Positions 1 to 7,068 of a stretch of DNA of 20,456 bases are shown here, one piece after another; within the stretch, counting starts at the first letter, position 1; the number at the start of each line of letters is the position of its first letter. The DNA comes from NIOZ-UU13 sp964444135 (GTDB taxonomy: Bacteria > Planctomycetota > Phycisphaerae > Sedimentisphaerales > Anaerobacaceae): positions 1 through 20,456 of the forward strand of contig CAYUFX010000092.1 in assembly GCA_964444135.1 (NCBI GenBank). Reading direction: 5' to 3'. The notes beneath the pieces are model-generated. The model did no database searches, was not told where the DNA came from, and saw only the letters and a list, made by a program, of their open reading frames with translations. The translations under genes and the position numbers were made by a program.

Positions 1-81
1 GAAGACATCGGCTAACCGCCTAAAAATCTTGAGCTAAAATGGCGTTGTAGTAGTAAGTATTCGCTTAAAAAGGTTCTTCTG

Positions 82-1377
82 CTATTCTTGTGAAGATGAT
101 GAATCCGGCTGAGCTTCGTTAGTCTGGGATTCGGTTGTAGCCGGCTCGATTTCTGCTTCGTCGAAGTATTTATAAATGTCCTCCAGAGCAGTATTGTCAA
201 CTTTGTTGCGCATAAGCGAATAGATTATGGTATTAGCGGAAAAATAAAAACTTATTATGAAAGAAACTAATAAGCCGACAACGGCCGATGAGCATAAGTA
301 TATCAAAAAAGCTGCGATATATTGTGGCCAATTAAGTGCTCCCCAGTTCGGTGGAACAAGAAGGTCCCTAAAGCTTGGCTCCTGCCAGATTGCTGTAAGC
401 TTGCTGTTGTCGCCCAGGACACCGACCTGCAAAGCCAGGTGGGTAACCCAGAGCAACAAAAAGGCAAAGATTCGAACGAATGTGTAACAAATTGCGCCAT
501 ATATTGCGCCTATTGCCGTGTAAAAACCCATTCGCCACGGCTTTGCATATACATAACTAAAGGAACGGCTTATCGCATCAAAACAGTCTGAGCCGTCATA
601 AGCTACAGCGGGGAACATCAGGTTGAATCCGGCAAACGCTCCTATCAAAACGACCGCTATCAGCGCGCCAGCAATCAAAGCTAACAGCCCGAAGATACCC
701 ATTATCAGCTCACCGGCCCCGGGAATATTGCCTATCAGCCCCAGAAGAAATATGAACAGTCCTATGAAGATAATTATGCCGACCGGTACCAGAGGCGCGG
801 TGAAGAAACTTGTGAATCTTTTTGTGCTGAATCGCAGTGCTTCGGTCAGGCCGGGTTTTTCACCTCCGGCGAACTGCAGCGCTGCGATTCGGCAAATGGC
901 ACCGCCGGCGATGGAAATCACAGCCAGCTTGATAACAAAAAAGATGATGCAATAAACAGGGTGATGCCTTAATGCCCATCCAACGGCCTTAAAATAATCA
1001 GTAATATTTTTCACTACACCAGGGATGTCTTGTGCGAATACAGAATCCACCGCGCCCTGGAATTTTGTAGCGGCGAAGCGCCAAAGCGTAGAGAATACTC
1101 CTGTGCCCCGGCTTTTTCCCTTAAAACCTTCGACGTACGAGTCTACTTGCGCCGGATTAGTCATATATATATCCAACTCTGTGATCTTACCCTGGGTACC
1201 TTCTGTGGCAACCACTGTTTCGCTGAAGTCCATAATCCAGCCGGCAAGACATATAATAGCCAGTGCCAAAAAGGCAATTATTAATTTGGTTGGCTGAATA
1301 GCCATGCGGAAAGTTTTGAATATTTTCGGAAAGAGAAGATCATCAAAAACTTTGGAGGATTCTTTTTCGCTGACCAT
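82..1377 (-). CDS. Multi-pass membrane protein of unknown function
   Basis: I do not recognise the family, and no function is assigned. The 431-residue protein has about six hydrophobic segments, near residues 31-50, 141-168, 194-217, 222-256, 284-318 and 352-386. The first is separated from the rest by a roughly 90-residue soluble stretch. After the fourth segment there is a conserved-looking patch, DGSDCFDAISRSFSYVY (261-277), which ends in KPWR. The C-terminus is acidic and Ser/Gln-rich with no hydrophobic character, so it is probably cytoplasmic. The ATG at 1377 is preceded by AAAGGAAA, a good ribosome binding site, which supports this start. It is the last gene after dksA-like and yacG on the same strand, but it has its own plausible promoter at 1437-1464, so it may be transcribed alone. 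From memory, similar DGSDA/FSYVY-type membrane proteins occur in planctomycetes; that is not checked. Confidence 0.85.
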   Translation of the reverse strand: MVSEKESSKVFDDLLFPKIFKTFRMAIQPTKLIIAFLALAIICLAGWIMDFSETVVATEGTQGKITELDIYMTNPAQVDSYVEGFKGKSRGTGVFSTLWRFAATKFQGAVDSVFAQDIPGVVKNITDYFKAVGWALRHHPVYCIIFFVIKLAVISIAGGAICRIAALQFAGGEKPGLTEALRFSTKRFTSFFTAPLVPVGIIIFIGLFIFLLGLIGNIPGAGELIMGIFGLLALIAGALIAVVLIGAFAGFNLMFPAVAYDGSDCFDAISRSFSYVYAKPWRMGFYTAIGAIYGAICYTFVRIFAFLLLWVTHLALQVGVLGDNSKLTAIWQEPSFRDLLVPPNWGALNWPQYIAAFLIYLCSSAVVGLLVSFIISFYFSANTIIYSLMRNKVDNTALEDIYKYFDEAEIEPATTESQTNEAQPDSSSSQE

Positions 1378-1436
1378 TTTATTTCCTTTCTAAAAGTTAA
1401 AAATTATTGGCCTTATAAAGAATAACCGCGATTGTA

Positions 1437-1464
1437 AATATAACGTATTATCGGTTGGTTTCAA
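1437..1464 (-). promoter_or_regulatory. Sigma70-like promoter for the membrane protein gene
   Basis: Read on the minus strand, TTGAAA (1459-1464) is followed after 16 bp by TATATT (1437-1442). Each matches the consensus at five of six positions. The predicted start of transcription is near 1430, about 50 nt before the ATG at 1377. The call rests on motif match and spacing only. Confidence 0.45.
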
Positions 1465-1499
1465 CAAATTCTTAAGATTTTGTTTCTAAATGCGGTTGT

Positions 1500-1718
1500 T
1501 TACGGCTTGTCAGAATTGGTGTCAGGGGAAGTATCGGAGGGCTCGCCGGATTCTTGCGAGTCTGGTCTGGAGACTATTTTATATTTGGCATCCAGCCAGG
1601 CGCCCAAATCTATCAGCTTGCATCGCTTGGAGCAGAAGGGAAAGAATGTTGATTGTTTGGATTGTTCCTGAATTGATGCTTTAATGGTTTTGTGACAGAC
1701 TGGACATCTGTGTTTCAT
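1500..1718 (-). CDS. yacG: DNA gyrase inhibitor / zinc-binding protein YacG
   Basis: This 72-residue protein matches the YacG family, small zinc proteins that bind gyrase and inhibit it in E. coli. The zinc ligands are visible as C5-x2-C8 and C29-x3-C33. The second pair lies in FPFCSKRCKLIDLGAWL, which is close to the family signature (FCSxRCxxIDLGxW). The C-terminal 20 residues are low-complexity Ser/Asp/Glu/Pro and probably disordered, as is common in this family. The gene starts 21 bp after the stop codon of the dksA-like gene on the same strand, so the two are probably cotranscribed. The spacer between the two cysteine pairs is a few residues longer than in E. coli YacG. The family assignment is firm; a gyrase-inhibiting role in this organism is inferred. 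Confidence 0.88.
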   Translation of the reverse strand: MKHRCPVCHKTIKASIQEQSKQSTFFPFCSKRCKLIDLGAWLDAKYKIVSRPDSQESGEPSDTSPDTNSDKP

Positions 1719-1739
1719 ACTAAGATATCAATCTTACAT

Positions 1740-2225
1740 TTATTCTTCCTGTACGAGGCCCTGTTCCAGCATTCGTGCATATTCAACACAGTATCTGGCC
1801 CAGGGTTGAGCTTCAAGCCGGGCTTTGGGTATCGGCTTACCGGTGCCTTCGCAGATACCATAAGTTCCCTGCTCGATACGTTCCAGTGCCTCATCGATTT
1901 CTCTCAGTAGTTTTCTTTCGCTGTCCATTAGTCCCAAAGCGAATTCCTGCTCGTAGTTATCGGTTCCGATGTCAGCCATATGGATTGGCATACTTGACAA
2001 ATCACCAGTTGCATCCAACCGGGATTTCTTCAAGGCTTCGTCTTCAAATTCGTTTACATTTCTCAGGATTTCTCTGCGTTTTTCCAGCAGCATCTGTTTG
2101 AAATGCTCAGTATCGGCGGAAGTCAAAGAGCGTTTCTTTGTCCGGGTCGAACTTACTTTCTCTCTGGATGTTTTTTTACCTTTTTGTGCCACTTGCTTGT
2201 TTATCTTTTTTACTACTAACTTCAC
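1740..2225 (-). CDS. DksA/TraR-family protein with two-cysteine zinc finger
   Basis: This 161-residue protein has the DksA/TraR layout: a Lys/Arg-rich N-terminal tail (about residues 1-40), a long helical coiled-coil region (about 41-120) and a C-terminal zinc-finger fold ending at YGICEGTGKPIPKARLEAQ and the following PWARYC. The family binds in the RNA polymerase secondary channel and modulates initiation, often with ppGpp. Two of the four usual zinc cysteines are replaced: the pattern is C125-x2-T128 and C146-x2-Y149. The coiled-coil tip reads HMADIGTDNYEQE, with acidic residues D85 and D89, but not the E. coli DxxDxA motif. It is therefore a DksA-like regulator rather than an orthologue of E. 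coli DksA. The start is GTG at 2225; no Shine-Dalgarno is obvious, and the next in-frame Met (residue 45) would remove the basic tail. It leads yacG by 21 bp. Confidence 0.85.
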   Translation of the reverse strand: MKLVVKKINKQVAQKGKKTSREKVSSTRTKKRSLTSADTEHFKQMLLEKRREILRNVNEFEDEALKKSRLDATGDLSSMPIHMADIGTDNYEQEFALGLMDSERKLLREIDEALERIEQGTYGICEGTGKPIPKARLEAQPWARYCVEYARMLEQGLVQEE

Positions 2226-2242
2226 TTTATGTATAAAAGCTG

Positions 2243-2270
2243 ATTATAACACCTTAAAGTATGTTGTATA
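2243..2270 (-). promoter_or_regulatory. Sigma70-like promoter for dksA-like/yacG
   Basis: On the minus strand a perfect TATAAT (2243-2248) lies 16 bp downstream of TATACA (2265-2270). The predicted transcription start near 2236 leaves only about 11 nt before the GTG at 2225, consistent with the missing Shine-Dalgarno. This is a motif-based call; the -35 element is weak. Confidence 0.45.
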
Positions 2271-2405
2271 TAATATTTGTTTTATCCACACGCTGTTGTT
2301 CATGCGGCAAAAGTATAGTTAGTATAATAAGATTATTCAAGATAAATTACCTGGAAAGCTTTAACATTTTGTAATATAAGTAGTTACATCAACGACTTAA
2401 TGCTT

Positions 2406-3239
2406 TTATTCTTGTTGGATATTGTGTGGTTTGCTGGCGATTTGTCTGCTGTCTTTTGCAAATTTTCCCAGGGGAATGAAGAATTTTTCCTGGCCAAGCC
2501 TGCCCACAAATGTTCTGACGCCAAAAACTCTCTCGATTTGCTCCGGTGACAAAACATCTTTGGTTTCGCCGATATGATAATTGCCATTGGCACCGAGAAG
2601 TAAAATTTCGTCGCAGTATTGGGCTGCCAGGTTTATATCGTGCGTTACAGCCACAATTGTTTTACCTTTATTAAGTTGTGCGGTTTTGAGCAAATCATAT
2701 ATGCCAACCTGATGTTTCAAATCCAGAAAGCTTGTCGGTTCATCCAAAAGCAAAATCGGGCTGTTCGCCGCAAGCGCCCTTGCGATAAAAACCCGTTGTC
2801 GTTCGCCCCCGCTGAGACTTCCAAGGGCTCGCAGGGCAAACTGGGCAGTGTCGGTTGCCTCGAGCGCTTCATTAACAATCTGTTTGTCCGTATTGCTCTC
2901 AAATCCGAAGGTGCCCAGATATGGTGTTCTTGCCATCGATACCATTTCTGCAACGGTAAAATCAAATATCGGTACAAATTCCTGGCGAACGACTGCGACT
3001 TTTTGTGCGAGTTTTTTAACCGAATACGATTGCACAGGCACCCCGTCAATCCTTATGGAACCGGCTTTGGGTCTGAGCAGGCCGCAGAGCAGATTTAACA
3101 GCGTTGTTTTGCCCGCACCGTTAGGCCCTGCTATGGCCAAAAACCGCCCTTGATTTACGTCAAAACTAATATCTTTCAAGATTGTGTCTTGCCGCGTATA
3201 ACCAAAGCTCAGATTTCCAACTTTTATAATGGCGTTCAT
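2406..3239 (-). CDS. btuD: ABC transporter ATPase, BtuD/FecE type
   Basis: This is the ATPase subunit of a FecCD/BtuCD-type importer for a corrinoid or ferric chelate, at the cytoplasmic face of the inner membrane. All nucleotide-binding motifs are present in order: Walker A GPNGAGKT (38-45), Q-loop Q86, signature LSGGE (142-146), Walker B ILLLDE (162-167) and H-loop H200. At 277 residues it is slightly longer than typical BtuD, with about 25 extra polar residues at the C-terminus. Its ATG overlaps the end of the permease gene by 4 bp, indicating translational coupling, and it is the last gene of the mutL-btuF-btuC-btuD run. The substrate is inferred from the adjacent binding protein; a siderophore or heme chelate is the main alternative. 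No convincing terminator was seen in the 180 bp downstream, up to the dksA-like gene. Confidence 0.9.
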   Translation of the reverse strand: MNAIIKVGNLSFGYTRQDTILKDISFDVNQGRFLAIAGPNGAGKTTLLNLLCGLLRPKAGSIRIDGVPVQSYSVKKLAQKVAVVRQEFVPIFDFTVAEMVSMARTPYLGTFGFESNTDKQIVNEALEATDTAQFALRALGSLSGGERQRVFIARALAANSPILLLDEPTSFLDLKHQVGIYDLLKTAQLNKGKTIVAVTHDINLAAQYCDEILLLGANGNYHIGETKDVLSPEQIERVFGVRTFVGRLGQEKFFIPLGKFAKDSRQIASKPHNIQQE

Positions 3240-4267
3240 TTTAGCCAGCTAACTTTTCTGCTGTATTTAACCAACAGGGCCAGGAAAAATGGCCCGCCGA
3301 CAATGGCTGTTACCACACCAACCGGCAGTTGTGCAGGAGCGATGATTACCCGTGCCAGTGTGTCGGCAACTACCAGGAATATCGCACCGAAAATACCGCT
3401 TAGGGGGAGCAGCTGGCGATGGTCAGGGCCGAATACCAGTCGAGCTGCGTGCGGAACAATCAGCCCCACAAATCCTATTAGCCCGCTCAGGCTGACTGCA
3501 ATGGCAGTTATGGCCGCTGCGATTGCAAAGGCGATTATCTGGGTTCCGGCAATGTTTACGCCCATACTTCTGGCATCAGCCTCACCGAAGCTCAGGGCAT
3601 TTAACTGTGGACTGATGTAGAATAACGCTATTATCCCTCCGACCACACATCCGGCCCCAATCCACAGCACAAGAAAATCCTCTTCGGCCATATTTCCCAT
3701 CAGCCAGAATATTGTTGAATACACCTGCTGGCTTTTGGCTATCGATGTCAGGAACATAATGACCGCGGAAAAGAATGCATTAACCACCACTCCTGCAAGC
3801 AACAGGCCGGTTACATGAAACTTTCCCGTCAGACGGCCGATGAACCACACCAGCCAAACTGTTCCCAAGGCTCCCGCAAAGGCAAAAACCGCTATCGGAG
3901 AGCGTCCCCAGAGCACCCAATCCAACCCGCAGATAACTGCTATAATCGCCCCAAGACCGGCCCCGCTCGATATACCTAATATGTATGGGTCGGCAAGGGG
4001 ATTCCGCAAGAGGGCCTGGAAAACGACACCTGAGCACGCCAGAGCCGCTCCGACCAGACAAGCCAGGATAATTCGTGGTAACCTGAACTGAACAAATATT
4101 TCGTAATCGGGATTAGCTCTTGTCTGGATGCCGGCCCCGCTGAATACTGCTTTCAAGGAGACACTCTCGGTGCCGATCAGAGAGCACACGAACATCACCA
4201 CAACAAGTACTGTAAGAGCCAATGCGATTCTGACAATTAACTTTTTTGGCGTCAGCAGCTCCTTCAT
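3236..4267 (-). CDS. btuC: ABC transporter permease, FecCD/BtuC family
   Basis: This 343-residue integral membrane protein is the channel subunit of a vitamin B12 or ferric-chelate importer. The FecCD hallmark is clear near residues 62-104: RLPRI, then GAALACSGVVFQALLRNPLA and DPYILGISSGAGLGA. A second family signature, GLIGFVGLIVPHAARLVFG, lies toward the C-terminus. Its length matches the usual 320-350 residues, with about nine or ten hydrophobic segments. It starts 4 bp after the stop of the binding-protein gene and overlaps the ATPase gene by 4 bp, so the three are one translationally coupled unit. BtuC and FecCD proteins cannot be told apart from sequence alone; the cobalamin assignment follows the partner protein. 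No anomaly is visible. Confidence 0.9.
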   Translation of the reverse strand: MKELLTPKKLIVRIALALTVLVVVMFVCSLIGTESVSLKAVFSGAGIQTRANPDYEIFVQFRLPRIILACLVGAALACSGVVFQALLRNPLADPYILGISSGAGLGAIIAVICGLDWVLWGRSPIAVFAFAGALGTVWLVWFIGRLTGKFHVTGLLLAGVVVNAFFSAVIMFLTSIAKSQQVYSTIFWLMGNMAEEDFLVLWIGAGCVVGGIIALFYISPQLNALSFGEADARSMGVNIAGTQIIAFAIAAAITAIAVSLSGLIGFVGLIVPHAARLVFGPDHRQLLPLSGIFGAIFLVVADTLARVIIAPAQLPVGVVTAIVGGPFFLALLVKYSRKVSWLK

Positions 4268-4271
4268 TTCT

Positions 4272-5168
4272 TCAATTCTCGAAAAGATCGGGTCTTAAAC
4301 ATCTGGCAATAGTTTCTGTCCCCTCATATAGTCGTGGCCCAAGCCGTGAGACTGTATCGCCCGGTATCACGTAAATCCGCTTGTTTGCTACGGCGGGAAG
4401 ATTTTCAAATTTACTCCAATATTGAAGCGCTTTGTTTTGTTGTCTCGCCGGGTCTTCCTGTGCCATCGCAGGTTCAATAATGACATCCGCGTCGCAGACA
4501 ATGACCTGTTCGGCACCGATTGGGGGATATTTATGTACCGTTCGACCAATGGCATTTTCACCCCCGGCCAGCTCAATCATCTCATTAACGAAAGTATCAC
4601 GACCGGCCACGCGTAAAGGCTCTCGCTGAACAACCCAGAGCACCCTGACTTTTGTCTCCGTACCAACTAAAGCTGTGAGTCTGTCCAAATTTTTCCTGAT
4701 GTTGGTTGCCAGCTCATTTGCCGGAGGCTGTTTACCGGTCGCTGCACCAATTTTCTCGATGGCCTCAAAAAGGTCGTTCACCTTTTCAATATTCACCGTC
4801 AGAGTGTTATAGCCTGTTCGCTTTAGCCGCTCAGCAATATTTTTCTGCTGGTGGAATCCGAGCGTAATTACCAGGTCCGGCCTGGCAGCTATTACCGCTT
4901 CAATATTCGGCTGCCAGAATGTTCCTACCTTTGGCTTTTGGGCCGCCGCTGGTGGGTAATCACTATCAAGCGTAACACGGGCAATTTCTTTCTCCAGCCT
5001 AAGCGCAAAAAGGATTTCCGTAAGGTTTGGAGCTAATGAAACAATTCTTTCGGCCTTGGCCGGCAGGGGGGTATCGTTGCAGTTTTGACCTTGCCGAGGA
5101 CTAAATATGACGAATCCTGCGGCCATCCAGCACGAGATTATCAACAATAGCCACCACCATTTATTCAT
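4272..5168 (-). CDS. btuF: Periplasmic cobalamin-type substrate-binding protein
   Basis: This is a class III periplasmic binding protein that delivers a corrinoid (or another metal chelate) to the adjacent permease. An N-terminal hydrophobic segment (residues 4-23) follows MNK. IISC at 10-13 resembles a lipobox but comes very early, so an uncleaved anchor is as likely as a lipoprotein. The mature domain begins with RIVSLAPNLTEILFAL (41-56), then SDYPP (69-73) and KVGTFWQPNIEAV (80-92), the pattern typical of BtuF-like proteins. Length (298) is normal. Its ATG shares one base with the mutL stop codon (TAATG), so it is translationally coupled to mutL. No cobalamin riboswitch is seen upstream, as expected if transcription comes from mutL or further upstream. 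Siderophore or heme binding cannot be excluded. Confidence 0.83.
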   Translation of the reverse strand: MNKWWWLLLIISCWMAAGFVIFSPRQGQNCNDTPLPAKAERIVSLAPNLTEILFALRLEKEIARVTLDSDYPPAAAQKPKVGTFWQPNIEAVIAARPDLVITLGFHQQKNIAERLKRTGYNTLTVNIEKVNDLFEAIEKIGAATGKQPPANELATNIRKNLDRLTALVGTETKVRVLWVVQREPLRVAGRDTFVNEMIELAGGENAIGRTVHKYPPIGAEQVIVCDADVIIEPAMAQEDPARQQNKALQYWSKFENLPAVANKRIYVIPGDTVSRLGPRLYEGTETIARCLRPDLFEN

Positions 5169-6982
5169 TAGGTTCTCTTGAACTGCTTTGCCAAATCACT
5201 TATCGAAAATTTTATCGTGGTGGGTCTGCCATGCGGACAGCGACTTGCGGACTCGGCGTTTTCTTTGTCCCGAAGCAGTTGTTCTATTTCGCTCATCGTT
5301 AATCTTTGGCCGGCCTTGATTGCCGCCTTACACGCAGCCATATTCAGAACCTCGTCGAGTAATCTTTCGCCATCAAGGTTTGTATCCTTACGGTCGAGCA
5401 AGTCGATTAAATCCTGGACAAAATCAAGTGGGTCGGCCTTGACTAACAAGGTGGGGAAGGCCTGAATAGCCATAGTCTTGGGACCAAACGGGGCAAGCTC
5501 GATTCCTAATTTTTCGAGCAGTTCGGCATTGGTTTTGAGTGCATCGGCCCCCGATGGGGTGACCTCAAAACTTTCAGGTATCAGCAGTTTCTGCGATTCG
5601 AGTTTGCTTTTTCGTATTCGCCTGCACAAGTCTTCATATATTATCCGCTCATGAAGCGCATGCTGGTCGATGATATCAAATCCATCATCAGTTTGTACCA
5701 CAATGTAACTGTCGTGTATTTGCAGAAATTTTCTTTGTTCTGAGCGAATCTCCGGCGCAGGTTGGCCAGTGCGGCTTTCGGTTATCTGTCCGGTAGGGGG
5801 GCGCAGCGCAACGAGGTGCTGTTTTGATTTGTAGCTGAATTGTTCTTGCGTTTGGACCGGTCTGTGCTTTTTGAAAAATTCGGCCATCGCATCAGCAATT
5901 GCCTGACTTCTATGCCCTGTTGGAGGGCTGCCCTGGCTTCGAGGAAAATTTGCCGGACTCGGCAGTTGTGCCTGGGTCTGGAGGTCTGTGCCTAAAAGCT
6001 TTTCCCGAAGAGTAGCCAGGATTTGCGAATGAACCAAATTGGCATTATAAAAACGCACCTCGCTCTTGGTCGGATGTACGTTCACATCATAGTCTTCATA
6101 GGGCATTCGAATAAATAAAAAGACGACAGGGTATCTGTTAGGTTCCAGGAGGCCTCGATACGCCTCATTGATTGCGTGTGAAATAAATTTGTCGCGGATG
6201 AATCGTCCGTTCAGAAATATATACTGAAACTTCTTACTTGTTCTTGAAATGTTCGGTTTGCCCATTAGGACCAGTATGTGTAATCCCTTTTCATTGCTTT
6301 CGGCCTCAATCAGATTTTCAGAAATACCGCTCGAAGGTATGGGTGACAGTTCGGCTATACGGCGGTGAAGATTATCTTCGTCTGATAGCCGGTAAAGCTC
6401 TCTGCCGTTATGTAGCAGCGTCAAATCCAGATTGTAATTTGCCAGAGCAATACGTGTGAATTGCTCGGCGATGTGGCCCATTTCGGTGTTGGTGGTTCTT
6501 AAGAATTTCCGTCGGGCAGGTAATTTATAGAAAATGTCTCTGATTTGGATTGTTGTGCCGTAATCGCCGCTGCAAGGGCTGATGCTGCCCTTATTGCCGC
6601 AATCAATCTCAATGCAATTAGCGCCGTTTTGCCCTTTTGCTCTGCTTGTAGCTCTGACTTGTGAGACTGAGGCGATGCTTGCTAATGCTTCACCTCTGAA
6701 GCCAAGTGTAGATATACCATGTAAATCTTTGCTGGTTTTGATTTTACTGGTGGTGTGCGGCTCAAACGCGCGCCCCAGGTCTTCGCCGTCCATTCCACAG
6801 CCGTTATCGGCGACCGATATTAATTTTCGGCCTCCATCTTCGATGGAAACCGTTATCTTTGTCGCCACCGCATCGATACTGTTTTCCATCAGTTCCTTGA
6901 CCACACTGGCAGGTCGTTCAATCACCTCACCGGCCGCAATCATATTAACCATATTCTGGTCAAGGACGACTATTTGTCCCAT
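5168..6982 (-). CDS. mutL: DNA mismatch repair protein MutL (endonuclease type)
   Basis: MutL is the matchmaker ATPase of mismatch repair. The N-terminal GHKL ATPase motifs are intact: KELMENSIDA (29-38, with the catalytic Glu), DNGCGM (59-64), TSK (78-80) and GFRGEAL (94-100). A Pro/Gln-rich linker runs from about 335 to 415. The C-terminal dimerisation domain carries the metal-binding nuclease motif DQHALHERIIYE (439-450, the DQHAx2Ex4E pattern), with ACKAAIKAG (550-558) and CPHGRP (582-587). These mark a strand-nicking MutL of the kind found in organisms that lack MutH. The 604 residues are typical. The start is supported by GGGAG six bases before the ATG. The gene overlaps btuF by one base, which is unusual company; mutS is not in the window. 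Confidence 0.96.
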   Translation of the reverse strand: MGQIVVLDQNMVNMIAAGEVIERPASVVKELMENSIDAVATKITVSIEDGGRKLISVADNGCGMDGEDLGRAFEPHTTSKIKTSKDLHGISTLGFRGEALASIASVSQVRATSRAKGQNGANCIEIDCGNKGSISPCSGDYGTTIQIRDIFYKLPARRKFLRTTNTEMGHIAEQFTRIALANYNLDLTLLHNGRELYRLSDEDNLHRRIAELSPIPSSGISENLIEAESNEKGLHILVLMGKPNISRTSKKFQYIFLNGRFIRDKFISHAINEAYRGLLEPNRYPVVFLFIRMPYEDYDVNVHPTKSEVRFYNANLVHSQILATLREKLLGTDLQTQAQLPSPANFPRSQGSPPTGHRSQAIADAMAEFFKKHRPVQTQEQFSYKSKQHLVALRPPTGQITESRTGQPAPEIRSEQRKFLQIHDSYIVVQTDDGFDIIDQHALHERIIYEDLCRRIRKSKLESQKLLIPESFEVTPSGADALKTNAELLEKLGIELAPFGPKTMAIQAFPTLLVKADPLDFVQDLIDLLDRKDTNLDGERLLDEVLNMAACKAAIKAGQRLTMSEIEQLLRDKENAESASRCPHGRPTTIKFSISDLAKQFKRT

Positions 6983-7012
6983 TATTTTCTCCCGACCCCA
7001 GAAGGCACATTA

Positions 7013-7068
7013 AATATCCAACGATGAACGATGAACTTCGAAATTCGAAGCTCCTTGTTCGATATTCA
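7013..7068. repeat. Dispersed 'TTCGAA/ATCGAA' repeat between gpmI and mutL
   Basis: Immediately after the gpmI stop codon comes an AT-rich tract containing a short tandem (two copies of ACGATGA near 7020-7034) and the palindrome CTTCGAA-A-TTCGAAG. Its word content (ATCGAA, TTCGAA) matches the larger repeat tracts at 9474-9659 and 14545-14718. It occupies most of the 86-bp gpmI-mutL gap and leaves only the mutL ribosome binding site outside it. Confidence 0.6.

Noticed and set aside
623..955. Open frame of 110 codons on the plus strand
   Set aside because: It lies inside the membrane-protein gene on the other strand, has no ribosome binding site, and its translation is Pro/Ala/Ser-biased as expected of an antisense frame.
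3150..3620. 156-codon plus-strand frame opposite btuC
   Set aside because: It is antisense to a well-supported permease, with low-complexity Thr/Ala/Arg translation and no family resemblance.
5100..5260. Cobalamin riboswitch before btuF
   Set aside because: btuF begins on the mutL stop codon, and no B12-box or long leader exists; the sequence is mutL coding.
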